This document shows positions 1 through 5,900 of a stretch of 40,130 nt of DNA, piece after piece. Under the pieces are notes generated by a model that worked only from the letters and a program-made list of their open reading frames with translations, searched no databases and was not told where the DNA came from. Within the stretch, counting starts at the first letter, position 1; each line of letters begins with the position of its first letter. The DNA is from a virus: IMG/VR virus record IMGVR_UViG_3300009506_000092, positions 1 to 40,130 of that record, one strand, 5' to 3'. The position numbers and the translations under genes are program-made.

Positions 1-130
1 CGGGCGGCGGCGGAGGCGGCGGCGTGGGCGGCGGCGCGGGCGGCGGCGTGGGAGGCGGCGTGGGCGGCGGCGGAGGCGGCGGCGTGGGCGGCGGCGCGGG
101 CGGCGGCGTGGGAGGCGGCGTGGGCGGCGG
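1..130 (+). repeat. 60-bp tandem repeat of 12-bp GC-rich units
   Basis: Bases 1-60 and 61-120 are identical except for the first base (c versus t), and a third partial copy follows at 121-130. Each 60-bp unit is made of five 12-bp (four-codon) units of the form NGG-GCG-GCG-GCG. The G-rich strand is the coding strand and could form G-quadruplexes or slip during replication or sequencing. It encodes the repeat part of the gene ending at 210. Confidence 0.9.
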
Positions 131-210
131 AACGAGACAAGCAAATAGCGATGCTGGCGCAGATGCTAATGGAGGCGCCACAACCGGAGACGCCGGAGGT
201 GAGACGATGA
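1..210 (+). CDS. 3' part of Ala-rich tetrapeptide-repeat protein (continues from the right end)
   Basis: Frame 1 is open from the first base and ends at TGA 208-210. It reads as a run of (W/R/E)-A-A-A and W-E-A-A tetrapeptides, then a short unique tail containing ERDKQIAMLAQMLMEAP. The same frame and composition are found in the gene that leaves the right end (39685-40130), so the two pieces are inferred to be one gene cut by the window border. Joining them literally leaves two surplus bases, which a 2-base 'cg' redundancy or a miscounted repeat would explain. The stop overlaps the start of the next gene (ATGA). Such a sequence should form a long helix; no function is known to me. Confidence 0.75.
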   Translation, partial: RAAAEAAAWAAARAAAWEAAWAAAEAAAWAAARAAAWEAAWAAERDKQIAMLAQMLMEAPQPETPEVRR

Positions 211-707
211 AAAAGAACGGCGGATACATGCCAAACAAAATCAACGAAACCGACCCCGATCGCCTGGTTCCTCCACCGTCGGGCACTGGCGTTAGAACCT
301 ACGCCATTAAACCGTCAGCAGCAAAAGCGGCCGCCGAACAACAGCGCGCCCAAACGGCCAAAAGTCTGAGCCTCGGCCAGTGGGCGGGTGGACCGATCAC
401 CAGCGCGGCGCAACTGGCCGGGGCGCTGGTCGCCAAGGGTGAGGCCGAAAAGCTGATCAAGCGATTCACGTCGGCTGCGAAGGCGTGGGTTGACGAACAC
501 GGGCCGGTCACCGGCGCTGATGGACGCACCTGGGGACCGATTGACGTCGTTCGCACGGAGGGGTGCAAAATGTCTGTTGATGAGCTGGTTTCCCTCGTTA
601 TCGACTGTGGGGCGTCATCAAAAACGGCAAAGGCGTTTTGTGCAGAGCTCCGGGCCCGCGGAATCGGACGCGAAATTATTTCTCGCCAGTTTAGATGGGC
701 GAAATAA
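207..707 (+). CDS. Hypothetical phage protein, first gene before the recombination genes
   Basis: 166 residues. The ATG at 207 overlaps the previous stop (ATGA), and GGAGGTGAGACG just upstream supplies a ribosome site. The open frame extends further left, but there it is only a poly-Gly reading of the repeat in another frame, so I reject a start at 24. Residues about 60-110 (AAQLAGALVAKGEAEKLI, then HGPV..GADGRTWG) look like a compact helical domain followed by a hairpin, a pattern seen in uncharacterised phage proteins. No catalytic motif is visible. The position at the head of the ERF/RusA module suggests a role in DNA metabolism, but this is only inference. Confidence 0.75.
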   Translation: MKKNGGYMPNKINETDPDRLVPPPSGTGVRTYAIKPSAAKAAAEQQRAQTAKSLSLGQWAGGPITSAAQLAGALVAKGEAEKLIKRFTSAAKAWVDEHGPVTGADGRTWGPIDVVRTEGCKMSVDELVSLVIDCGASSKTAKAFCAELRARGIGREIISRQFRWAK

Positions 708-725
708 CACACCTTTCCCACTGGA

Positions 726-763
726 CTTGATCTAGATCAAGAGATCGCTTGATCCAGATCAAG
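726..763 (+). promoter_or_regulatory. Tandem 16-bp palindromes matching FNR/Anr-type boxes
   Basis: CTTGATCTAGATCAAG (726-741) is a perfect palindrome. CTTGATCCAGATCAAG (748-763) is the same with one central mismatch. Both match the FNR/Anr consensus TTGAT-N4-ATCAA exactly. Their centres are 22 bp apart, about two helical turns, so two dimers would sit on one face of the DNA. They lie in the only sizeable gap of this part of the rightward array, between the genes ending at 707 and starting at 793. Binding by a host FNR/CRP-family protein or by a phage repressor is inferred. I do not see a convincing -35/-10 pair beside them. Confidence 0.7.
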
Positions 764-792
764 GCGCGTAACTCAAAAATGTTTTAGGCGGG

Positions 793-954
793 GTGACCAC
801 GGTGGACCACTGGTTTGACGGAGACGCACTGCCAGTGCAACCGGCCGGTAACGTCCGGGTGCCCGATTTGCCGATAGGGCGGCCACCGTTTGAGGCACCG
901 ATAGGACGTCGGGCCGACAGGGGAACCATAGCGGCACGAGTGAATAACAACTGA
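793..954 (+). CDS. Small hypothetical protein (GTG start)
   Basis: 53 residues starting MTTVDHWFDGDALP and rich in Pro, Gly and Arg (RVPDLPIGRPPFEAPIG). The frame begins at GTG 793, 30 bp downstream of the palindromic boxes, and ends at TGA 952-954, 16 bp before the next start. The upstream GGCGGG could serve as a weak ribosome site. It fills a gap in an array that otherwise has none, and the protein has a plausible composition. No known domain is visible. It could instead be non-coding leader. Confidence 0.45.
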   Translation: MTTVDHWFDGDALPVQPAGNVRVPDLPIGRPPFEAPIGRRADRGTIAARVNNN

Positions 955-970
955 CCACACGAGGGGACGA

Positions 971-1279
971 ATGCAACCAATCTCAGCCAAAAAATCGTAT
1001 GGGACACATCAACAAACCGAAAGGAAGGAAGGCTGGAAAAAAACTGGTTCACTGAACCAGAAAACAGCGGGTGCCTCACATCAACCGGCGGATGATCCAC
1101 GCGACGATCGCTATTACGCAACGAGATCGTGGGCAATTGCGGAAGTTAGTCGGATACGCAAAACGATCCCCCTCCTCTCGCCGGGAGCTACAAGGGATGC
1201 ACTACATGCCGAGCTCGAGCGGATCAAACGGGAGGGGTTCAGGGCCCTTGGGCCAAAATTTCTAAGGAGTATCGGATGA
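971..1279 (+). CDS. Small hypothetical protein upstream of ERF
   Basis: 102 residues with a GAGGGGACG ribosome site before the ATG. The C-terminal half (LLSPGATRDALHAELERI, then REGFRALGPKF) is clearly helical and protein-like; the N-terminal 50 residues are polar and low in structure, so the true start may be further in. The stop overlaps the ATG of the ERF gene (ATGA). This frame is preferred over another forward frame at 1071-1265, which has a Ser/Gly-rich unlikely sequence and no coupling. Function unknown. Confidence 0.55.
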   Translation: MQPISAKKSYGTHQQTERKEGWKKTGSLNQKTAGASHQPADDPRDDRYYATRSWAIAEVSRIRKTIPLLSPGATRDALHAELERIKREGFRALGPKFLRSIG

Positions 1280-2145
1280 GCAAAGAGCAAAAAACACCGT
1301 CGGAGGAAATTCAACTGCTGAAAAAACTCGCTGAAATCCAGCGTGCGGCGAGCTACATAAAAAAGGGGAGGAAACAGGGCGTTTCATACACGTACGCTGA
1401 AGCCTCGGCGGTGATCAATGCCGTCAGGGCGAAAATGGATGAGCTAAACGTCAGGCTCGAGCCCAGAGATTCCAATTTCGTGATCTCCCAGGATCATCAG
1501 ACAAAGGCCGGGGTTGCCTGGTATCAGTGCGTCGCCACGATCAACTGGTGGTGGATCGATTGCGATACCGGAGCCGAGCGCGGCCCGTTCCCGTGGGTCG
1601 GGCATGGGCTCGATAGCGGCGACAAATCGCCCGGGAAGGCTGCAACGTACTGTGAAAAATTCTTTCTTTTGAAGGACTTACACATCCCAACGGACGATCT
1701 CGATCCGGACGCCTTTGTTGAAAGGGAGATTGCGAGATCAGGAGGCGTCACAAGGGCCCCCAGCGGCCAAGAGAACGGCCCGGTTGACGGGGGTACAAAC
1801 GGGTCAAGGCACTCCGATCCGCGGCCGCCAGCACGGCCCGGCGGGCAGGATTCTAGCAATTTCGAGCGATGCACGGCGGCCCAGCTGCACCGTCTAGACG
1901 ATCTGCTTGCGTTTGCAATGACGGTCAGAAACGCACAGGCGATCACAGCAGCACTAAAAAACGCGCTGGACGTCCAGGCGCCGGCGGGGAAGCTCAGCAA
2001 AAACCACGCCGGATCACTGATCGGCAGGGTAAAGGCCGCCCTGGCGCCACACGGATATGCTGAGGACCAGGCCCCGGCGAGATCTCCACAGAGCGACGAT
2101 GAGCTCGAGCAAATAATCGATGCGGCCGAAAGGGATGGGATTTGA
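1276..2145 (+). CDS. erf: ERF-family single-strand DNA annealing protein
   Basis: 289 residues. The N-terminal 150 residues show the ERF-family pattern: LAEIQRAASYIKK, then YTYAEASAVINAVRAKMDEL, a core of strands with WYQCVATINWWWIDC, and AATYCEKFFLLKDLHIPTDD near residue 140, which is typical of the family's end. These proteins form rings, bind single-stranded DNA and anneal complementary strands in phage recombination and genome circularisation. A Gly/Pro-rich linker (about 160-200) leads to a C-terminal helical domain with a hydrophilic, acidic end, as expected for host SSB or partner contacts. The ribosome site is AAGGAG at 1263, and the gene is coupled to both neighbours. RusA follows four genes later, so the two probably act together. 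Confidence 0.88.
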   Translation: MSKEQKTPSEEIQLLKKLAEIQRAASYIKKGRKQGVSYTYAEASAVINAVRAKMDELNVRLEPRDSNFVISQDHQTKAGVAWYQCVATINWWWIDCDTGAERGPFPWVGHGLDSGDKSPGKAATYCEKFFLLKDLHIPTDDLDPDAFVEREIARSGGVTRAPSGQENGPVDGGTNGSRHSDPRPPARPGGQDSSNFERCTAAQLHRLDDLLAFAMTVRNAQAITAALKNALDVQAPAGKLSKNHAGSLIGRVKAALAPHGYAEDQAPARSPQSDDELEQIIDAAERDGI

Positions 2146-2438
2146 TGAAAACTGAAGGGGAAAAACTTAAACAACTCGGCCTCAACCTGGTCGAGGATCA
2201 CAACTTCGATTTTGTGGCCAAGATGAGGGCAAAGGCCGTTGAGATTTGTCGGAGAAACGGGAGCGTTACGATCGACGATCTCCGCCGCTATTCCGATCTG
2301 ACCGGAATAACCCCAAACCACCAAAACGCATGGGGAACAGTTTTCCGCGGAAGACCATTCATCAGATCGAGAATGAAGCGATCCACATATGCCAGCAACC
2401 ACGCCAGGATGATCTCCGTTTGGGAAATGGAGGACTAG
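2145..2438 (+). CDS. Small phage protein, putative winged-helix
   Basis: 97 residues. The ATG at 2145 overlaps the ERF stop by one base (TGATG); a TTG one codon earlier is also possible. The sequence NGSVTIDDLRRYSDLTGI, then NHQNAWGTVFRGRPF, is a pattern common in uncharacterised phage replication or recombination modules, and the N-terminal helices plus the short helix-turn-helix region suggest a DNA-binding fold. The protein ends in WEMED, and the junction with the next gene is an 18-nt sequence also found at 39043-39060. Confidence 0.7.
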   Translation: MKTEGEKLKQLGLNLVEDHNFDFVAKMRAKAVEICRRNGSVTIDDLRRYSDLTGITPNHQNAWGTVFRGRPFIRSRMKRSTYASNHARMISVWEMED

Positions 2439-2639
2439 ATGACCGATGAACAACTGCACCAGGAGATCAAGAGGCGGTTTCATCGCGGGTGGTTCTCGTC
2501 GTCCCAGATCAGAGATCTGGATTTCAGGCCGAAGCAAAGGCTTATCGCGCTGAACAGAAAGGGGCTTGTTGATGCGTCGATGTCAACCCCTCAGTCTGGC
2601 GCGATTGCCTGGAGGGCAAACTACAGTGACAACGACTGA
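2439..2639 (+). CDS. Small hypothetical protein
   Basis: 66 residues, starting directly after the TAG of the previous gene with GGAGG eight bases upstream. EQLHQEIKRRFHRGWFSSSQI followed by RPKQRLIALNRKGLVDA resembles a short helix-turn-helix or winged-helix core: two helices, then a basic helix and a strand. No family can be named. It is sandwiched between two other small HTH-like genes. Confidence 0.65.
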   Translation: MTDEQLHQEIKRRFHRGWFSSSQIRDLDFRPKQRLIALNRKGLVDASMSTPQSGAIAWRANYSDND

Positions 2640-2868
2640 TCGAATAATCGAGCATCTGAAAAAGACAAAGGCCTGGAAAACGAAACACCAGATCGCCAAA
2701 GCCCTCGATTTGCCGGTCGAATCGGTTTGGGTCTGCCTGGTGGCGCTTTGCAGGTTTTGCAGGGTAGAGGTTAGGGGGCCCGGGCCCGTGTTTAAATACA
2801 CGAACCGCAACCCGTTGCACACCGGATGGGAGGAGGCCAAGCGTGCACTTGAGGAGTCGATCGGATGA
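2626..2868 (+). CDS. Small winged-helix-like DNA-binding protein
   Basis: 80 residues from a GTG at 2626 preceded by GGAGGG nine bases upstream, overlapping the previous gene by 14 bases. The frame extends further left, but without a ribosome site. RIIEHLKKTKAWKTKHQIAKALDLPVESV (residues 6-34) has the layout of a winged helix: a first helix, the KHQIAKAL turn-helix, then the VWVCLVALCRF recognition helix, followed by a wing (RVEVRGPGPVFKY). The stop overlaps the RusA start (ATGA). It may regulate the module or assist DNA binding. Confidence 0.7.
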   Translation: MTTTDRIIEHLKKTKAWKTKHQIAKALDLPVESVWVCLVALCRFCRVEVRGPGPVFKYTNRNPLHTGWEEAKRALEESIG

Positions 2869-3293
2869 CAGGGATTAGTTTTTTCGTCAGGGGAACCCCA
2901 GTCCAAGAGGGAAATATTACCCCATGGGGGACGCACGCCGAAAACAAACGAAAGCGAGGGCAAAAACGCGGAAGGCTGGACGATTGGAGGGGCGCAATAA
3001 GGTCTGGGTTCATCGCCGCCGGCGGGGTACTGAATTATTCCGGGCCGGTTTCTGTCGTGATCCAATTCATACTGCCTGAACCGAAACACATACCAGCAAA
3101 CAGGGAGAATCGCCCGACGGTGAGGCCAGATCTTGACAAGCTGGCAAGGGCCGTCCTTGATGCCCTGACCGGTGCGGCCTATAAGGATGATTCACAGGTT
3201 GTTGTTTTGCATGCGACAAAAGCCTATGGATGCCACCCCGGAGCGACGATCGGCGTTAATGGTGGGGTTGTGGCGACCAAAATATGGATGTAA
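2865..3293 (+). CDS. rusA: RusA-family Holliday junction resolvase
   Basis: 142 residues. The RusA signature is visible: RPDLDKLARAVLDALTG at residues 88-103, followed by YKDDSQV at 106-112. Asp89, Asp91 and Asp108/109 are the likely metal ligands. N-terminal strands (ISFFVRGTPV, then PVSVVIQFILP) match the family's start. RusA proteins act as dimers that cut four-way junctions symmetrically in a divalent-metal reaction. In this phage it would resolve intermediates made by the ERF annealing protein. It is coupled to the upstream gene (ATGA) and is of near-usual length for the family (about 120-140). Confidence 0.9.
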   Translation: MTGISFFVRGTPVQEGNITPWGTHAENKRKRGQKRGRLDDWRGAIRSGFIAAGGVLNYSGPVSVVIQFILPEPKHIPANRENRPTVRPDLDKLARAVLDALTGAAYKDDSQVVVLHATKAYGCHPGATIGVNGGVVATKIWM

Positions 3294-3669
3294 TGATCTG
3301 AGGGTGGGGCGTCCGAAAAAGGGGATACATTGTCAGGTGCCATCGTACCCGGTAGACAAACAGGGGCATCCATTGCCACCAATCGGGCACAGTGACCGGG
3401 ACGGGAATTGTAGGCCATGGCGCCTCACCGATTGCAGCGTTGAAGCCGAAACGATCTCAAGGCTTGACCCTATCGGCGGAAACCATCCTGCGCCAAGGCG
3501 CGGAACCCTGGGAAACGGATCACGAATATTTGACGGCCAGTGTTTGAGCGGTTGCCTTCATGTTGCGGCGATCTTTGCTTGGCCGTCACTGGATTGCAGT
3601 TTTTGCGAAGTCTGGAAAGGGAAAAGATATGGAGCTAAGCGCGCCGGTGGGGGCCGGCGGAACGAATAG
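3259..3669 (+). CDS. Cys-rich small protein, possible metal-binding domain
   Basis: 136 residues if the ATG at 3259 is used, giving a 35-base overlap with rusA; a GTG at about 3306 would avoid it. Cysteines are frequent: YGC, HCQ, GNCRPW, TDC, then GQCLSGC and DCSFC near the end, including a CxxxC and a CxxC pair. HCQVPSYPVDKQGHPLPPIGH and WRLTDCSVE look like structured loops and strands. The Cys spacing suggests zinc binding, perhaps related to HNH-like folds, but no complete HNH motif is clear. The start is uncertain, and the 3' end overlaps the endolysin start by about 40 bases. Confidence 0.5.
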   Translation: MVGLWRPKYGCNDLRVGRPKKGIHCQVPSYPVDKQGHPLPPIGHSDRDGNCRPWRLTDCSVEAETISRLDPIGGNHPAPRRGTLGNGSRIFDGQCLSGCLHVAAIFAWPSLDCSFCEVWKGKRYGAKRAGGGRRNE

Positions 3670-4306
3670 AGGTGGTGACGTTTTGCAGGTTCAGCGCGGA
3701 CTAAATGAGGCAATGCCTTTCGATGGGGTTCCGCTGGTAATAGACGGTGTTTGTGGACCGAGGACAATTGACAAGATTGTTTTGTTTCAAAGGCGTTTTA
3801 TGAACCACCCCGACGGCAGGATCGATCCGCTCGGCGCAACACATCGCCGGATAAATCGGATCATCCCACCGGAGGGCTGGCGGGGAACGGAAAGGTCGTG
3901 GAAACAGAGCAAAAAGGAAAGCTCACTGCACCCCGCACTGTTGACGGTTTGGAGGCGGATAAAAGCGAGACTCCTTGAAATTGGTCACCGTCCGATCATC
4001 CACTATGGGTGGAGATCGATCCGGTGCCAGGCGGATATTTACCGTCGCGGGCTTTCTAATGTGAAATTCAGCTTCCACAACGTCCAAAAAGACGACGGAA
4101 CCCCAATAAGCTACGCGATCGATGCTGTTGATGAAAGGTATTATTGGGGGCCACTGTCAGGACCGTTTTTTAGGGACCTTGGCGAACAGTGTGATTTCGA
4201 AAATCTTTACTGGGGCGGGCATTGGAGGCCCAGCCCTGATAGCGCACACCTGCAACTGCTTCCAAACTACAAACTAGCAGAGCTCCGGAAATTGGCCGGG
4301 CTTTAG
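3629..4306 (+). CDS. Endolysin: peptidoglycan-binding domain plus M15-type peptidase
   Basis: 225 residues from the ATG at 3629, preceded by GGAAAGGGAAAAG; the longer open frame upstream has no ribosome site. Residues 17-65 (VLQVQRGLNEAM, then GVCGPRTIDKIVLFQRRF) match the peptidoglycan-binding type 1 pattern. Residues 120-212 fit an M15/VanY-like zinc peptidase: HYGWRS (125-130), SFH with H150, AID with D165, and SAHLQL with H207 are the expected zinc ligands and neighbours. It would cut peptide cross-links during lysis. It has no signal peptide, so release would depend on a holin. It is the last gene of the rightward array and its TAG overlaps the stop of the convergent holin-like gene. Confidence 0.88.
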   Translation: MELSAPVGAGGTNRGGDVLQVQRGLNEAMPFDGVPLVIDGVCGPRTIDKIVLFQRRFMNHPDGRIDPLGATHRRINRIIPPEGWRGTERSWKQSKKESSLHPALLTVWRRIKARLLEIGHRPIIHYGWRSIRCQADIYRRGLSNVKFSFHNVQKDDGTPISYAIDAVDERYYWGPLSGPFFRDLGEQCDFENLYWGGHWRPSPDSAHLQLLPNYKLAELRKLAGL

Positions 4307-4512
4307 CGGCGGCCGCCAACCTCGGCCCAGTCGGCCTCGATTTGACTTTGGAGGTTTGCCTGAGCGGAAGACAGCGCGGCAAGTTCGGCCTTGACCTCAT
4401 CCGCGCTTGCAACTTCCGGATTTTTTCGCACCAGATCTATCAAAAGCGCGGTGATCGCAACTGCACCCTTGATAGCCTGAACAACAATGTCGATCGTTAC
4501 CGCGGCGATCAT
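4303..4512 (-). CDS. Small membrane protein, putative holin
   Basis: 69 residues. The ATG at 4512 overlaps the stop of the lipoprotein gene (ATGA); an in-frame TTG at 4527 is less likely. One hydrophobic segment (residues about 2-27, IAAVTIDIVVQAIKGAVAIT) is followed by a charged Ala/Gln/Glu-rich tail that may form a coiled coil. Size and location at the end of a lysis-like cassette, next to the convergent endolysin, suggest a holin, but only one membrane span is visible and no family signature is recognised. Confidence 0.6.
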   Translation of the reverse strand: MIAAVTIDIVVQAIKGAVAITALLIDLVRKNPEVASADEVKAELAALSSAQANLQSQIEADWAEVGGRR

Positions 4513-4889
4513 ATTCTCAGCCCCCAATCTGCCAGCCCACCACGAACAAGCTCGATCGCTTGTCCGATTTCCGAAAGTGCCTTTTTGGCCGATAGCTCAT
4601 CGTTGGCATCTAGCGACAAGAGCCCAACCACGACTGCACGCTGCAGTGAGGACAGCACGCGCAAGATAAGCGCCTTTGTATCGTGACACTTTGAAAGCTT
4701 TGAGCACTTGTTATCCGGATCATTGGTGCGGATCCGTTTGCATTCATCGATCTGGGGTCGGCAGAATTCCGGACCTTCAACGAGCTTTCGCGCCATCACA
4801 CCGGTTTTGTGGCCGATGGTAATTTTTTCTCGCATCGAAAGACCACATCCGCCAAGCAGGATGATCGATAAGACGATCGCCTTTTTCAT
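4509..4889 (-). CDS. Lipoprotein, possible outer-membrane spanin subunit
   Basis: 126 residues from the ATG at 4889, with AAAGGTG directly upstream; a GTG two codons earlier is also in frame. The N-terminus MKKAIVLSIILLGGC is a classic lipoprotein signal with an LGGC lipobox (Cys15). The mature part has several Cys residues (FCRPQIDEC, NKCSKLSKC) and a C-terminal helical stretch. It follows an inner-membrane coiled-coil protein gene by 2 bp, an arrangement like i-spanin/o-spanin pairs that fuse inner and outer membranes. It is longer than typical Rz1 proteins, so the spanin role is inferred. Confidence 0.7.
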   Translation of the reverse strand: MKKAIVLSIILLGGCGLSMREKITIGHKTGVMARKLVEGPEFCRPQIDECKRIRTNDPDNKCSKLSKCHDTKALILRVLSSLQRAVVVGLLSLDANDELSAKKALSEIGQAIELVRGGLADWGLRI

Positions 4890-4891
4890 TT

Positions 4892-5341
4892 TCACCTTTC
4901 CGCCGCACGTCGGGTCCTCACAATCTCTTTGAGGATTGCTCTTTGTTCCTCGTGTAGCTTTTCACCCAGATCAACGATCTGCTTTTTCGTGTCAGCCCGC
5001 ACGCCATCGATCGCAACCTTTTGACGGTCGGCAATGTCTTTTACCATCCGCTCCCTTGCCCGCCTTGATTCGGCCTTGCTTTCACCGCGGATATGGATCT
5101 CTTTGTTCTGAAAGTGGACCTGGGCTTGAATATAGAACACGCTGGCCGTGCCGGCAAAGGCCAAAACGGCCCCTATAGCCGTACCGACGACCGTTTTAAT
5201 TAGCGGAGACGTTAGGCTTTTGACGGTTTCGCGGTTCAGCACGATCTCCGGAAGTCCGGATTTTTCGTCAGCCACAATGATCTGTCCGCTCGGCCGCTTT
5301 TGAGACATCTTTAGTGTACCGTGCGGGGGTTCTACCACCAT
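4892..5341 (-). CDS. Membrane-anchored coiled-coil protein, possible inner-membrane spanin
   Basis: 149 residues. A polar N-terminus is followed by one membrane segment (about 49-71, GTAIGAVLAFAGTASVFYI), then a highly charged helical region (ESKAESRRARERMVKDIADR onward) to the end, as in Rz-type i-spanins that span the periplasm. The start ATG overlaps the upstream stop by one base (TAATG); Met12 is an alternative. The cytoplasmic part before the membrane segment is longer than usual for Rz. Its neighbour is a lipoprotein, supporting a spanin pair. Confidence 0.65.
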   Translation of the reverse strand: MVVEPPHGTLKMSQKRPSGQIIVADEKSGLPEIVLNRETVKSLTSPLIKTVVGTAIGAVLAFAGTASVFYIQAQVHFQNKEIHIRGESKAESRRARERMVKDIADRQKVAIDGVRADTKKQIVDLGEKLHEEQRAILKEIVRTRRAAER

Positions 5342-5898
5342 TAGGGCGTTGGGGTAAGTGGTTCAAAGGTGACGAGGGTTCCACTGCAGCGATCGCCGGC
5401 GGCAGCCGAATTGACCTCAACCATGTATATCTCGTTTTGCCCTACAGAATAGGACAACCCCGAAACGGTGATCGTTGTCCAATATGGTGGGGTTCCACTG
5501 GGCGTTGAGGGGCTTAGGAGCAATGTTCGGACCGGTGGTGATGTCGGATTGCCGATTTGGATATCCTGCTTGATGATGTTGATCGCAAGTCCCGCTGTGG
5601 TGAGATATACCTTGGTCTGGATCTGTTTGATGATCGATCCGGCCCGAAGTGGCAACGGAACCCAAAGCTTTCTCGACGCCTCAAGGCACCCCATCTCAGG
5701 AAGGGAGCCACCGCCACCAACGGGCGTCCAGCTCATGTAGTCGGCGCCCGTTTGATTTTCGAAATTGGTAGGCCAAAAAACCTTTGTCTTGTCTCGATAG
5801 ATATCGACGATCCGATCCTGCACTTCGTTTGCGGTTGCACTTGGGACCGGAAGCCCCGGAGCGGCTGTTTTGTACCTTGCGTCGTTTGGCCAACCCAT
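5341..5898 (-). CDS. Putative tail-fibre-associated structural protein
   Basis: 185 residues. The N-terminus (PGLPVPSATANEVQDRIVDIYR) resembles the helix that begins many phage fibre or appendage proteins. The rest is rich in Thr, Ser, Pro and Gly with alternating hydrophobic residues, suggesting a beta-rich domain (TISVSGLSYS-like and IYMVEVNSAAAGDRCSG stretches). It starts 2 bp after the gp48-like gene stop and is the last gene before the lysis cassette. A receptor-binding or fibre role is inferred from place and composition only. Confidence 0.6.
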   Translation of the reverse strand: MGWPNDARYKTAAPGLPVPSATANEVQDRIVDIYRDKTKVFWPTNFENQTGADYMSWTPVGGGGSLPEMGCLEASRKLWVPLPLRAGSIIKQIQTKVYLTTAGLAINIIKQDIQIGNPTSPPVRTLLLSPSTPSGTPPYWTTITVSGLSYSVGQNEIYMVEVNSAAAGDRCSGTLVTFEPLTPTP

Positions 5899-5900
5899 TT

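Noticed and set aside
24-206. Poly-Gly reading (MGGGAGGGV...) as the start of the gene ending at 707
   Set aside because: It is a shadow of the Ala-rich repeat in another frame. The ATG at 207 has a ribosome site and overlaps the true stop at 208-210.
1071-1265. Alternative forward frame starting with GTG upstream of erf
   Set aside because: Ser/Arg/Gly-rich unlikely protein with no coupling. The frame 971-1279 has an ATGA junction with erf.
1524-2537. Long minus-strand open frame opposite erf
   Set aside because: Composition rich in Ser, Arg, Pro and Cys, with no domain, lies fully opposite a recognised gene.
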